A DNA stretch of 64,000 bases from Kribbella antiqua (GTDB lineage: Bacteria; Actinomycetota; Actinomycetes; Propionibacteriales; Kribbellaceae). The translations under genes were made by a program, and so were the position numbers. Shown piece after piece: positions 42,306 through 50,244 of this stretch. The notes beneath the pieces were generated by a model that saw nothing but the letters and a program-made list of their open reading frames with translations, was not told where the DNA came from and searched no databases. Within the stretch, counting starts at the first letter, position 1, and the number at the start of each line of letters is the position of its first letter. The DNA is taken from contig NZ_SLWR01000010.1 of the NCBI RefSeq assembly GCF_004345665.1, positions 153,977 through 217,976 on the forward strand, read 5' to 3'.

Positions 42306-43016
42306 TCAGTCGTTGTCGTCGGTCCAGTTGCCGCGGTCGCTGTTGAAGATGGATTTCGAGCCGCCGGAGCTGACCGGGCGGTGGTGAGCCGGCGCCGGAG
42401 CCGCGGTAGTGGTGGTGACCTCCTGGGCGGAGTCCATCCCGATCGGGCCGGTGCCGTCGTCGTCGGAGTCCTCGTCGCCCTGGACCACGTCGACACTCGC
42501 CGAGGCGCGCAGGCCGGTGCGCTGGATGACGCGCTGGATGGTCAGGTCGCGGTCGTCGGGGCGGCTGACGAACTTGATCTCGCGGAAGCCCTGGTCCTGC
42601 GCCGCGGACTCGAAGATGAAGTGCCCGTAGCCGAAGACCCGGCCGCTGATCGGCTTGACCAGGGTGATGTCCAGGATTCGCGCGATCGGGGTGGTCGCGA
42701 CGGTCTGGGAGAAGACGCCGCGGATCCGCATCACCCGCATGTTCGTGACCACGAACCGGTCCCGGTGCTGGGTGAGGAATTGCCAGAACGCGTGCGCCAG
42801 CAGCACCAGCACCAGCGCGAGCAGGACCTGCGCGCCGCCGATGTCGGTGGTCATCAGCACCACCAGCAGCGCGGCCGCCAGCACCACCTCGAGCATCGGC
42901 ACGATGAACACCACCCAGTGGTGCCGCACCTCGTCGATGACGACCTCGCCCTCGTCCGAGATCAGGTGGCGCCGGACCTTCGGATCGAAGATCCGGAACA
43001 GGCCTATTCCGGCCAT
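42306..43016 (-). CDS. Membrane protein with bacterial PH (bPH2/YdbT-like) domain
   Basis: 236 residues. Two membrane helices near the start (HHWVVFIVPMLEVVLAAALL and GAQVLLALVLVLLAHAFWQF) precede a PH-like domain (RDRFVVTNMRVMRIRGVFSQ, TPIARILDITLVKPI, GRVFGYGHFIFESA). The acidic, Ser/Thr/Pro-rich C-terminus is probably disordered. Function unknown; such proteins are common in actinobacterial envelopes. Confidence 0.8.
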   Translation of the reverse strand: MAGIGLFRIFDPKVRRHLISDEGEVVIDEVRHHWVVFIVPMLEVVLAAALLVVLMTTDIGGAQVLLALVLVLLAHAFWQFLTQHRDRFVVTNMRVMRIRGVFSQTVATTPIARILDITLVKPISGRVFGYGHFIFESAAQDQGFREIKFVSRPDDRDLTIQRVIQRTGLRASASVDVVQGDEDSDDDGTGPIGMDSAQEVTTTTAAPAPAHHRPVSSGGSKSIFNSDRGNWTDDND

Positions 43017-43086
43017 CGGTTCACTCCCCTATACCGCGATCGGCACTGTCACCCCGTGTCGGCACCCAGTCGGATCCTTACAGCCA

Positions 43087-43119
43087 AGTGTCCCGCACGA
43101 TCACTCGCCACGGGACACT
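43087..43119. terminator. 9-bp stem hairpin with AGTGTCCCG arms
   Basis: AGTGTCCCG (43087-43095) and CGGGACACT (43111-43119) pair perfectly around a 15-nt loop, 12 nt past the stop of the minus-strand small membrane protein. The arm sequence is the same as the outer end of the palindromic element at 10062-10228, so it may be a shared or decayed element end rather than a simple terminator. Confidence 0.45.
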
Positions 43120-43130
43120 CGAACCACAGA

Positions 43131-43289
43131 TCAGCTGAACAGCGCGGTCAGGAAGGTGATCACACTCCCGAACGCATCGCCGACGGCCGAGAACGCGCCT
43201 CCCACCGCGTCGGCGGCATTCGCCGGTTGGGTGAAGAGATAGAACCCGGCAAAGGCGATGACCGACCAGATCAAGAGCTTCTTCGGCAT
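43131..43289 (-). CDS. Small membrane protein, 52 residues
   Basis: From ATG 43289 with GGAG 8 nt upstream: MPKKLLIWSVIAFAGFYLF then a second, weaker hydrophobic segment (AFGSVITFLTALFS) with an Ala/Gly-rich hinge ending NAADA that could be a signal-peptidase site. Family not recognised by name; small proteins with this start are frequent in related actinobacteria. It may be secreted or remain membrane-bound. Confidence 0.65.
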   Translation of the reverse strand: MPKKLLIWSVIAFAGFYLFTQPANAADAVGGAFSAVGDAFGSVITFLTALFS

Positions 43290-43603
43290 GTCACCACTCC
43301 TCATTCGCAACCACAACGGTCGACTGTGTTTGTGTTTGTATCACGGACCGTCACCAATTGTCACTGACTGAACACAGCCCACCGCACAATGCTCACCAGC
43401 TTCAAGGTCCATTCTGTAACGGATTCGGGGGCATGGCAGCCACCGGCGCGCCGCCGTGAGACGCAGATCGCTTGCCGCAGCAGGAAATCCGCTCACTTTG
43501 CCCGAATTCGGATCCGAAGTCAGGTGAACGGGAAATGAAGACACAATGTGACAGACCGTGGTCGAGTGTTCCAACCGGACCGAACTTTTCGCGTACGGCG
43601 TAA
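43290..43603. other. Intergenic region without a supported gene
   Basis: The stretch upstream of the small membrane gene contains AT-richer DNA (TTTGTGTTTGTATCACGG near 43328 and TTGTCACTGACTGAACAC near 43357) that may hold its promoter. Minus-strand ORFs here have poor codon usage and no ribosome-binding site. Nothing else is recognised. Confidence 0.5.
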
Positions 43604-43641
43604 CGGCGGCCGGCTCGCGTAGGGCGTAAACCGGGCCGCCG
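43604..43641 (-). terminator. GC-rich hairpin after meaB
   Basis: CGGCGGCCGG (43604-43613) pairs with CCGGGCCGCCG (43631-43641) with one bulge around a 17-nt loop that carries GCGTAGGGCGTAA, a near copy of GCGTACGGCGTAA at 43591. It lies 8 nt past the meaB stop. Confidence 0.45.
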
Positions 43642-43649
43642 GACTCCGT

Positions 43650-44606
43650 TCAGAGGGCGGCGATGAGTTCGTCGGCAGCCGTGTAGGGGTCGGTGTCGCC
43701 ACCGGCCACCTTGGCGGCGAGGACGTCGAGCCGGGCGTCACCGTGCAGATGGGCGAACCGGGACCGCAGCGCCGTCATCGCGATCGCCTCGATCTCGTCC
43801 CGCGCCCGGCTCCGGCGGCGTTCCGTGAGTACGCCATGAGCCTCCATCCAGGTGAGCCGGTCCTCGATCGCCGTGACCACCTCCGCGACACCTTCGTTGC
43901 GGGACGCAACCGTCTTCAGGATCGGCGGCACCCAGGCGCCTTCCGGCCGTTCGGCCAGCGCGAGCATGGCCCGCAGGTCGCGGGTGACACTCTGCACGCC
44001 GTCCCGATCGGCCTTGTTGACCACGTAGATGTCGCCGACCTCGAGGATCCCCGCCTTCGCCGCCTGGATCCCGTCCCCCATCCCCGGCGCGAGCAGGATG
44101 AGCGTCGTATCCGCCATCCCGGCGATCTCCACCTCGGACTGCCCGACCCCGACGGTTTCCACGAGTACGACGTCGAACCCGGCCGCGTCGAGCACCCGCA
44201 ACGCCTGCGGGGTCGACCACGCCAGGCCGCCCAGATGTCCGCGGGAGGCCATCGACCGGATGAAAACCCCACTGTCGGTCGCGTGGTCCTGCATCCGCAC
44301 CCGGTCCCCCAGCAGCGCACCGCCGGAGAACGGCGACGACGGGTCGACCGCGAGCACACCAACCCGCTTGCCGGTTTCCCGGTACGCCGAAACGAGTGCG
44401 GACGTCGAGGTGGACTTGCCGACACCCGGCGAGCCCGTGATGCCGACGATGTGGGCATGACCGGCGTGCGGCGCCAGCGCTGCCATCACCTCGCGCAGCA
44501 GCGGCGACTCGTCCTCGACAAGCGAGATCAGTCGAGCGACAGCCCGGGAGTCACCCTCCCGGGCACGCTCGACCAACTCACCGACCGGAGCCGTTCGGCG
44601 AGGCAT
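43650..44606 (-). CDS. meaB: MeaB/ArgK-family G3E GTPase, chaperone of acyl-CoA mutases
   Basis: 318 residues from ATG 44606. Protects and reloads B12-dependent mutases during catalysis. Walker A GITGSPGVGKST, switch regions LAVDPSSPFSGGALLGDRVR and ETVGVGQSEVEIAGMAD, and base-recognition VVNKADRDG are intact, as is the C-terminal dimerisation part. It lies 31 nt downstream of the thiolase gene on the same strand. Its natural client in this window is IcmA at 36930-38603; a methylmalonyl-CoA mutase elsewhere is also likely. Confidence 0.92.
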   Translation of the reverse strand: MPRRTAPVGELVERAREGDSRAVARLISLVEDESPLLREVMAALAPHAGHAHIVGITGSPGVGKSTSTSALVSAYRETGKRVGVLAVDPSSPFSGGALLGDRVRMQDHATDSGVFIRSMASRGHLGGLAWSTPQALRVLDAAGFDVVLVETVGVGQSEVEIAGMADTTLILLAPGMGDGIQAAKAGILEVGDIYVVNKADRDGVQSVTRDLRAMLALAERPEGAWVPPILKTVASRNEGVAEVVTAIEDRLTWMEAHGVLTERRRSRARDEIEAIAMTALRSRFAHLHGDARLDVLAAKVAGGDTDPYTAADELIAAL

Positions 44607-44637
44607 CAGGCCACCCGCGCGATGGCGTCGATCCGCA

Positions 44638-45840
44638 TCAGCTCTTCGGCACGCGAACGATGAGAGCGTCGCCCTGGCCGCCACCACCGCACAGCGCGGC
44701 CGCGCCGACCCCGCCGCCGCGACGCTGGAGCTCGAGCGCCAGGTGCAGCACGAGCCGGGCACCCGACATACCGATCGGGTGGCCAAGCGCGATCGCGCCG
44801 CCGTTGACGTTGACCTTGTCGACGTCGAGCTGAAGCTCCCGCGCGGACGCGATCCCGACCGCGGCGAACGCCTCGTTGATCTCGACCAGGTCGAGCGCGG
44901 ACGGCTCGATGCCTTCCTTCGAGCAGGCCTTGACGATCGCGTTCGCCGGCTGGCTCTGCAGCGACGAATCCGGCCCGGCGACCGAACCGTGCGCGCCGAT
45001 TTCGGCGATCCACGACAGCCCGAGCTCCTCGGCCTTCGCCTTGCTCATCACGACGACAGCGCAACCGCCGTCGGAGATCTGCGACGCCGAACCGGCCGTG
45101 ATCGTGCCGTCCTTGCCGAACGCCGGCCGCAGCTTGCCCAGCGACTCGACCGAGGTGTCGCTCCGGACACCTTCGTCACTGTCGACCACGATCGGGTCGC
45201 CCTTGCGCTGCGGCACCTCGACCGGCACCACCTCGTCGGCGAACACCCCGTTCTTCCAGGCCGCGGCGGCCTGCTGGTGCGAGCGGGCGCTGAACTCGTC
45301 CTGCTCCTCGCGGGTCAGCTTCAGGCCATCATTGTTGGCCTGGTCGGTGAGAGCGCCCATGGCTTGGTCGGTGAACGCGTCCCACAACCCGTCGAACGCC
45401 ATCGAGTCCACCAGCGGCACATCGCCGTACTTGAAGCCCTCGCGGGACTTCGGCAGCAGGTGCGGGGCGTTGGTCATCGACTCCATGCCGCCGGCGACGA
45501 CGACGTCGTACTCACCGGCGCGGATCAGCTGGTCGGCGAGCGCGATCGCGTTCAGGCCGGACAGGCAGACCTTGTTGATGGTGATCGCCGGGACGTTCAT
45601 CGGGATGCCGCCCTTGGTGGCGGCCTGGCGGGCGGTGATCTGGCCGCCGCCGGCCTGCAGCACCTGGCCCATGATCACGTACTCGACCTGGTCCGGGGCG
45701 ACCCCGGCCTTCTCCAGTGCGCCCTTGATCGCGAAGCCGCCGAGCTCGGCGCCGGTGAAGCCCTTGAGGCCACCCAGCAGCCGCCCGATCGGGGTCCGCG
45801 CACCGGCGACTATGACGGTTTGGTTCCGCGTGTCAGACAT
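44638..45840 (-). CDS. Acetyl-CoA C-acetyltransferase (thiolase)
   Basis: 400 residues. Forms acetoacetyl-CoA from two acetyl-CoA, or works in reverse. Acyl-accepting Cys is in INKVCLSGLNAI; NEAFAAVG, GGAIALGHPIGMSGAR and the second catalytic Cys in LCGGGGQGDA are all present. It precedes meaB on the same strand. With Ccr it would begin the ethylmalonyl-CoA or polyketide-extender route from acetyl-CoA. Full normal length. Confidence 0.93.
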   Translation of the reverse strand: MSDTRNQTVIVAGARTPIGRLLGGLKGFTGAELGGFAIKGALEKAGVAPDQVEYVIMGQVLQAGGGQITARQAATKGGIPMNVPAITINKVCLSGLNAIALADQLIRAGEYDVVVAGGMESMTNAPHLLPKSREGFKYGDVPLVDSMAFDGLWDAFTDQAMGALTDQANNDGLKLTREEQDEFSARSHQQAAAAWKNGVFADEVVPVEVPQRKGDPIVVDSDEGVRSDTSVESLGKLRPAFGKDGTITAGSASQISDGGCAVVVMSKAKAEELGLSWIAEIGAHGSVAGPDSSLQSQPANAIVKACSKEGIEPSALDLVEINEAFAAVGIASARELQLDVDKVNVNGGAIALGHPIGMSGARLVLHLALELQRRGGGVGAAALCGGGGQGDALIVRVPKS

Positions 45841-45887
45841 GCTGTCACGATACCTGCGGCAGCACTGGTACGCCGCTGTCGATCAGG

Positions 45888-47147
45888 TCACACGTGGTCG
45901 TCGGCAAAGAGGATCTGCCGTGGCACTTTCGCCGGAGCCAGCCGCTCGCGGGCGTAGTTGATCAGCTCCTCGGCTTGTACGGCGTCTCGTCGTACGACGC
46001 GAGCGGCCGGCAAAGCGCCGTACTCCTCATCGGGTACGGCGACGACGCGGACCTCGGCCACCGCGGGATGAGTGAGCAGGACGTTCTCCACCTCGATCGG
46101 GAATACGTTCTCCCCGCCGGTGACGATGAGATCGTCGGCGCGGCCGTCGATGAAGAAGCGGTCGGCGGAGTCCCGGTGGCCGAGATCACCGGAGTCACCG
46201 CGCCTTGTCTGCAAGCTGCTCTCGATCCACACGTGGCCGATCTCACCAGGTGCGACTGGCCGGCCTTCGTCGTCGAGGATGGCGATGCGGACACCTGTCG
46301 CGGCGCGGCCGATCGTGCCTGGCGCTTCCGCGAGATCCTCGGGTGTGGCGAGCGTCGACCAGCCGTCCTCACTGGATCCGTAGAGGTTGAAGACCACGGG
46401 ACCGAAGGCTTTCGTCAGCCGATCGGCGACGGCCGGATGCAAGGGACCGGCGCCACTCACGACGGCTCTCAGCGGCACGTGGACACCGGTCCGCGCGACC
46501 TTGGACAGGATCGGCGGTACGCCGGTCAGCACAAAGCCAGGCTGCAGGAACTCCGCGACCTGCTCAGGATCGAAATGCCGACGTACGACGACCGGCATGC
46601 CGAAAGCGAGGCCGAGAGCGAGGAACCCGAGGCCGAAGCCGTGGAACAACGGCTGCGTGACGACCAGCGGAACCCCATGTTTCAAAGGCAATCGGCGCAC
46701 CAGTGTCGTGATCGGCATCACCTGTGCTGGCGTGAGCTTCCGCTCGACGACTTTCGGCGTACCGGTGCTCCCGGACGTCATGACGACCACCTGACCGCGC
46801 CGCCCGGCCCGCTGCTTTCCGACCTCGACTGCTGGACCGCGCGGATCGGCCAGAACGACATCCGCGTTGTGCAGCAGGCCGGCGACGACGCTGATCACGA
46901 AGGATCGGTCGTTGAGCTCGCGGACCACGATCCGCTCCCCGGAGGTGTGGTGTTCGCGGGCCATGCGGGCCAACTCGCCGTACGTCAAAGCCCCCTCGTC
47001 GTCGATGAGCGCGACCTCGGCGGGATGGTTGCGGGCGGCAAGGAACGTCAGCGTGGCGAGGGTGAGACCGTGCCGCTGGAAAGCCAGCGGGGCGCGCCAG
47101 GGCTGGACGGCTGTCAGTAGCCGCCAGAGACCGATCGGCACGTCCAT
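45888..47147 (-). CDS. AMP-binding acyl-CoA synthetase-like protein, short C-terminus
   Basis: 419 residues from ATG 47147. ANL-superfamily adenylation motifs are present: VVMTSGSTGTPKVVERK, FNLYGSSEDGW, GRADDLIVTGGENVFPIEVE and HPAVAEVRVVAVPDEEYGAL. The N-terminal part is short for the family. The C-terminus stops at KVPRQILFADDHV, before the usual A10 motif with its catalytic lysine. No continuation is visible in the other frames. It may be an inactive or thioester-only enzyme. It precedes the thiolase gene on the same strand (47 nt) and is divergent from the epimerase gene. Confidence 0.8.
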   Translation of the reverse strand: MDVPIGLWRLLTAVQPWRAPLAFQRHGLTLATLTFLAARNHPAEVALIDDEGALTYGELARMAREHHTSGERIVVRELNDRSFVISVVAGLLHNADVVLADPRGPAVEVGKQRAGRRGQVVVMTSGSTGTPKVVERKLTPAQVMPITTLVRRLPLKHGVPLVVTQPLFHGFGLGFLALGLAFGMPVVVRRHFDPEQVAEFLQPGFVLTGVPPILSKVARTGVHVPLRAVVSGAGPLHPAVADRLTKAFGPVVFNLYGSSEDGWSTLATPEDLAEAPGTIGRAATGVRIAILDDEGRPVAPGEIGHVWIESSLQTRRGDSGDLGHRDSADRFFIDGRADDLIVTGGENVFPIEVENVLLTHPAVAEVRVVAVPDEEYGALPAARVVRRDAVQAEELINYARERLAPAKVPRQILFADDHV

Positions 47148-47212
47148 CTCGTCAGTGTCGCATCGGCCACTTTCGATTGGATTCACGCGACTGCCTGGTC
47201 CACGCTGGCGGT

Positions 47213-47653
47213 ATGGATCACCTCACCACCACCAAGACCTTGTTCGAGGCGATCGACCACGTCGGCGTCGCCGTGGCCGACTTCGACGAGGCCGTCCGGT
47301 ACTACGCCGACGTCTTCGGGATGACCGTCGCGCACGAGGAGATCAACGAGGAACAAGGCGTCCGCGAGGCGATGCTGTCGGTGGGCGACTCCGGTTCGTC
47401 GATCCAGCTGCTCGCGCCGCTGTCGGAGACGTCGCCGATCGCGAAGTTCCTGGACCAGCGCGGGCCGGGCATCCAGCAGCTCGCCTACCGGGTCCGCGAC
47501 CTCGACGCGGTCTCCGCGACCTTGCGTGAACGCGGCGCGAAGTTGCTGTACGACGAGCCGAAGCGCGGTACTGCGGGTTCGCGGGTCAACTTCATTCACC
47601 CGCGCTCGGCCGGCGGCGTACTCGTCGAACTGGTCGAACCTGCCCGTCAGTGA
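47213..47653 (+). CDS. mce: Methylmalonyl-CoA/ethylmalonyl-CoA epimerase
   Basis: 146 residues of the vicinal-oxygen-chelate fold. Interconverts the 2R and 2S forms of methylmalonyl-CoA (and ethylmalonyl-CoA). Metal ligands are suggested by His in AIDHVGVAV, Gln in SSIQLLAP and Glu in GVLVELVEPA. The usual HH pair is GIQQLAYRV here (Gln88-Gln89). ATG 47213 is chosen; the in-frame upstream extension has no support. Adjacent genes for thiolase, MeaB and Ccr support this role. Confidence 0.9.
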   Translation: MDHLTTTKTLFEAIDHVGVAVADFDEAVRYYADVFGMTVAHEEINEEQGVREAMLSVGDSGSSIQLLAPLSETSPIAKFLDQRGPGIQQLAYRVRDLDAVSATLRERGAKLLYDEPKRGTAGSRVNFIHPRSAGGVLVELVEPARQ

Positions 47654-47778
47654 TCGTCGCGGTGCGCTGAGTGCTCGGCGGGAAAGCTGAATTTCCCTCA
47701 CTGTTACTGGATTTCCACAGCCGGTGACGGCACGCGCCGAACACTGCCGAGTGGCACTCCGCGGTCTACGCTGTTCGG

Positions 47779-48675
47779 GTGCTGAAGGACAGCGCCACCG
47801 AGTCTCTGGACGGTGTGCCCGCGGGGTTCCGGCACGACGCCTTCGTCTACACATCTGACGAGGAGTTCGTGCGGTTCGCGGCGCCCTATGTCCGCGACGG
47901 ACTGACCGTCGGCGAGACGGTTGCCGCTGCCCTCCCACCGGCCCGCATCGCCGCTTTGAGTGACGCACTCGGGCCGGACGCCGGCCACGTCTCGTTCGTC
48001 GACATCACTGTGGTTGGCCGCAATCCGGCACGGCTGATCCCGTACTGGCGGGACTTGCTGAACCGTCATTCCGTCGTACGCGCGTTGGGCGAGCAGGCGT
48101 ACCCGGGCCGGACCGCGGCGGAGTACGAGGAAGCCTTGTTCCACGAGGCTCTGACCGACATCGCCTTCGCGGACGCCACCGGCTTCCGGCTGCGCTGCCC
48201 GTACGAGGCATCCGCCGGCATCGACCCGACCGCGAACCACTCCGACCCGGCGGCCCTGGCCGAAAAGACCTTCCGTACGGCGCTGACCGTCGTACCGGAT
48301 CGGGCCGAGCGGTGGGAGTTCCGGCTGGCCGATCTCGGGCAGGTTCGGCAGTGGGTCAACGCGCAGGCGTCGTCGCACGGCGTCTCGCGAGACCGGCTGG
48401 ACGACTTGGCGCTCGCGCTGCACGAGATCTGCACGAACAGCATCCGGTTCGGCGGCGGGCGCGGGACGCTGTCGGTGTGGATCGCCGACGGCTCACTGAT
48501 CTGCGACGTCGCGGACGAGGGCCTGATCGACGACCTGCTCGTCGGTCGTGTGTTGCCGCCGCTGGACGGACTCGGCGGCCGTGGTGTCTGGCTGGCGAAC
48601 CAGCTCTGCGATCTGGTCCAGCTGCGCTCCGGCGACGGCTTCACTCAGGTGCGGTTGCACACGCGTCTTCGGTAG
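47779..48675 (+). CDS. RsbA-like anti-sigma factor: MEDS sensor plus HATPase kinase domain
   Basis: 298 residues. N-terminal MEDS-type domain (~15-170; GFRHDAFVYTSDEEFVRFAA, VSFVDITVVGRNPARLIPYW) and C-terminal serine-kinase-like HATPase_c_2 domain (~180-298; LALALHEICTNSIRFGGGRG with the N box, CDVADEGLIDD, LGGRGVWLANQLCDLVQL). Such proteins bind and inhibit alternative sigma factors such as SigB/SigF types and sense small hydrocarbons or other cues. No sigma factor or anti-anti-sigma is adjacent. GTG start with weak ribosome-binding site. Confidence 0.85.
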   Translation: MLKDSATESLDGVPAGFRHDAFVYTSDEEFVRFAAPYVRDGLTVGETVAAALPPARIAALSDALGPDAGHVSFVDITVVGRNPARLIPYWRDLLNRHSVVRALGEQAYPGRTAAEYEEALFHEALTDIAFADATGFRLRCPYEASAGIDPTANHSDPAALAEKTFRTALTVVPDRAERWEFRLADLGQVRQWVNAQASSHGVSRDRLDDLALALHEICTNSIRFGGGRGTLSVWIADGSLICDVADEGLIDDLLVGRVLPPLDGLGGRGVWLANQLCDLVQLRSGDGFTQVRLHTRLR

Positions 48676-48809
48676 TAAGACCACTGACATCGGTGGACTG
48701 GAAAAGTGACGGTCGTCTCAGCGACCCCGAACTGTGTCACAAGGCACAGCCAGCGCGGCATACTCAACGGTAAGTTCCGCTCACCAGCCCCCGCTGCAGG
48801 AGGTATGAC

Positions 48810-50141
48810 GTGAAGCAGATCCTCGACGCGATCCTTGCCGGTGACAGCGCCGCCGTCGGCGAGCTCGACGTACCGGACCATTACCGCGGCATCACCGTGC
48901 ACGCCGACGAAGCGACCATGTTCGAGGGTCTGGACAGCAAGGAGAAGGATCCGCGCAAGAGCCTGCATCTGGACGACGTCCCCACTCCCGAGCTCGGCCC
49001 GGGCGAGGCCCTGGTCGCGGTGATGGCGAGCGCGATCAACTACAACACTGTCTGGACGTCGATCTTCGAGCCGGTGTCGACGTTCTCCTTCCTGAAGCGG
49101 TACGGGAAGCTGTCGCCGCTGACCGCCCGCCACGACCTGCCGTACCACGTGGTCGGCTCGGACCTGGCCGGCGTCGTACTGCGGACCGGTCCCGGCGTGA
49201 ACGCGTGGAAGCCGGGCGACGAGGTGGTCGCGCACTGCCTCTCGGTCGAGCTCGAGTCGCCGGACGGGCACAACGACACGATGCTCGACTCCGAGCAGCG
49301 GATCTGGGGCTTCGAGACCAACTTCGGCGGGCTGGCCGAGATCGCGCTGGTGAAGTCGAACCAGTTGATGCCGAAGCCGGACCACCTCACCTGGGAGGAG
49401 GCCGCGTCACCGGGGCTGGTGAACAGTACGGCGTACCGGCAACTGGTGTCGGCGAACGGCGCCAACATGAAGCAGGGCGACGTCGTCCTGATCTGGGGCG
49501 CGTCGGGCGGGCTCGGTTCCTATGCGACGCAGTTCGCGCTGAACGGCGGGGCGATCCCGGTGTGCGTGGTGTCGTCGCCGGAGAAGGCCGAGATCTGCCG
49601 GGCGATGGGTGCGTCGCTGATCATCGACCGGTCGGCCGAGGGGTACAAGTTCTGGAAGGACGAGACCACCCAGGACCAGAAGGAGTGGAAGCGGTTCGGC
49701 GCGCGGATCCGGGAGCTCACCGGCGGTGACGACCCGGACATCGTCTTCGAGCACCCGGGGCGGGAGACGTTCGGCGCCTCGGTGTATGTCGCCCGGCGCG
49801 GCGGGACGATCGTGACGTGCGCGTCGACGTCCGGCTTCATGCACGAGTACGACAACCGCTACCTGTGGATGAACCTGAAGCGGATCATCGGCTCGCACTT
49901 CGCCAACTACCGCGAGGCCTGGGAGGCCAACCGGCTGATCGCCAAGGGCATGGTCCACCCGACCGTCAGCAAGGTCTACCCGCTGGAGGAGACCGCCCAG
50001 GCGGCGTACGACGTCCACCGCAACCTGCACCAGGGCAAGGTCGGCGTCCTCACCCTCGCTCCCACCGAGGGACTGGGCGTCCGGGACGCTACGCTGCGCG
50101 CTCAGCACCTGGAGGCGATCAACCGCTTCCGCAACAGGTAA
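48810..50141 (+). CDS. ccr: Crotonyl-CoA carboxylase/reductase
   Basis: 443 residues. Reductively carboxylates crotonyl-CoA with NADPH and CO2 to (2S)-ethylmalonyl-CoA. The CO2-pocket residues known from the Kitasatospora enzyme are all present: Asn79 (INYNTVW), Phe168-Glu169 (WGFETNFGG) and His363 (IGSHFANYREAWEANRL). NADPH-binding IWGASGGLGSYATQFA is intact. AGGAGG lies 6 nt before GTG 48810. It supplies the ethylmalonyl-CoA pathway or polyketide extender units. No B12 riboswitch or obvious operator is seen upstream. Confidence 0.96.
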   Translation: MKQILDAILAGDSAAVGELDVPDHYRGITVHADEATMFEGLDSKEKDPRKSLHLDDVPTPELGPGEALVAVMASAINYNTVWTSIFEPVSTFSFLKRYGKLSPLTARHDLPYHVVGSDLAGVVLRTGPGVNAWKPGDEVVAHCLSVELESPDGHNDTMLDSEQRIWGFETNFGGLAEIALVKSNQLMPKPDHLTWEEAASPGLVNSTAYRQLVSANGANMKQGDVVLIWGASGGLGSYATQFALNGGAIPVCVVSSPEKAEICRAMGASLIIDRSAEGYKFWKDETTQDQKEWKRFGARIRELTGGDDPDIVFEHPGRETFGASVYVARRGGTIVTCASTSGFMHEYDNRYLWMNLKRIIGSHFANYREAWEANRLIAKGMVHPTVSKVYPLEETAQAAYDVHRNLHQGKVGVLTLAPTEGLGVRDATLRAQHLEAINRFRNR

Positions 50142-50244
50142 ATAACGGGGGAGATTTCCCCCGGCCCGGTTGGCTGGTTACACCCCGCTTCTGACAGGCT
50201 TAAGGTGGGGGATTCAATCGAGCCGCCAGAAGGGAATCTCGGGA

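Noticed and set aside
43341..43574. Minus-strand ORF in the gap before meaB
   Set aside because: No ribosome-binding site, poor codon usage and no recognisable protein features.
48676..48809. Cobalamin or other riboswitch before ccr, or before icmA
   Set aside because: Neither leader shows a B12-box-like sequence or a suitable folded core; the ccr leader is short.
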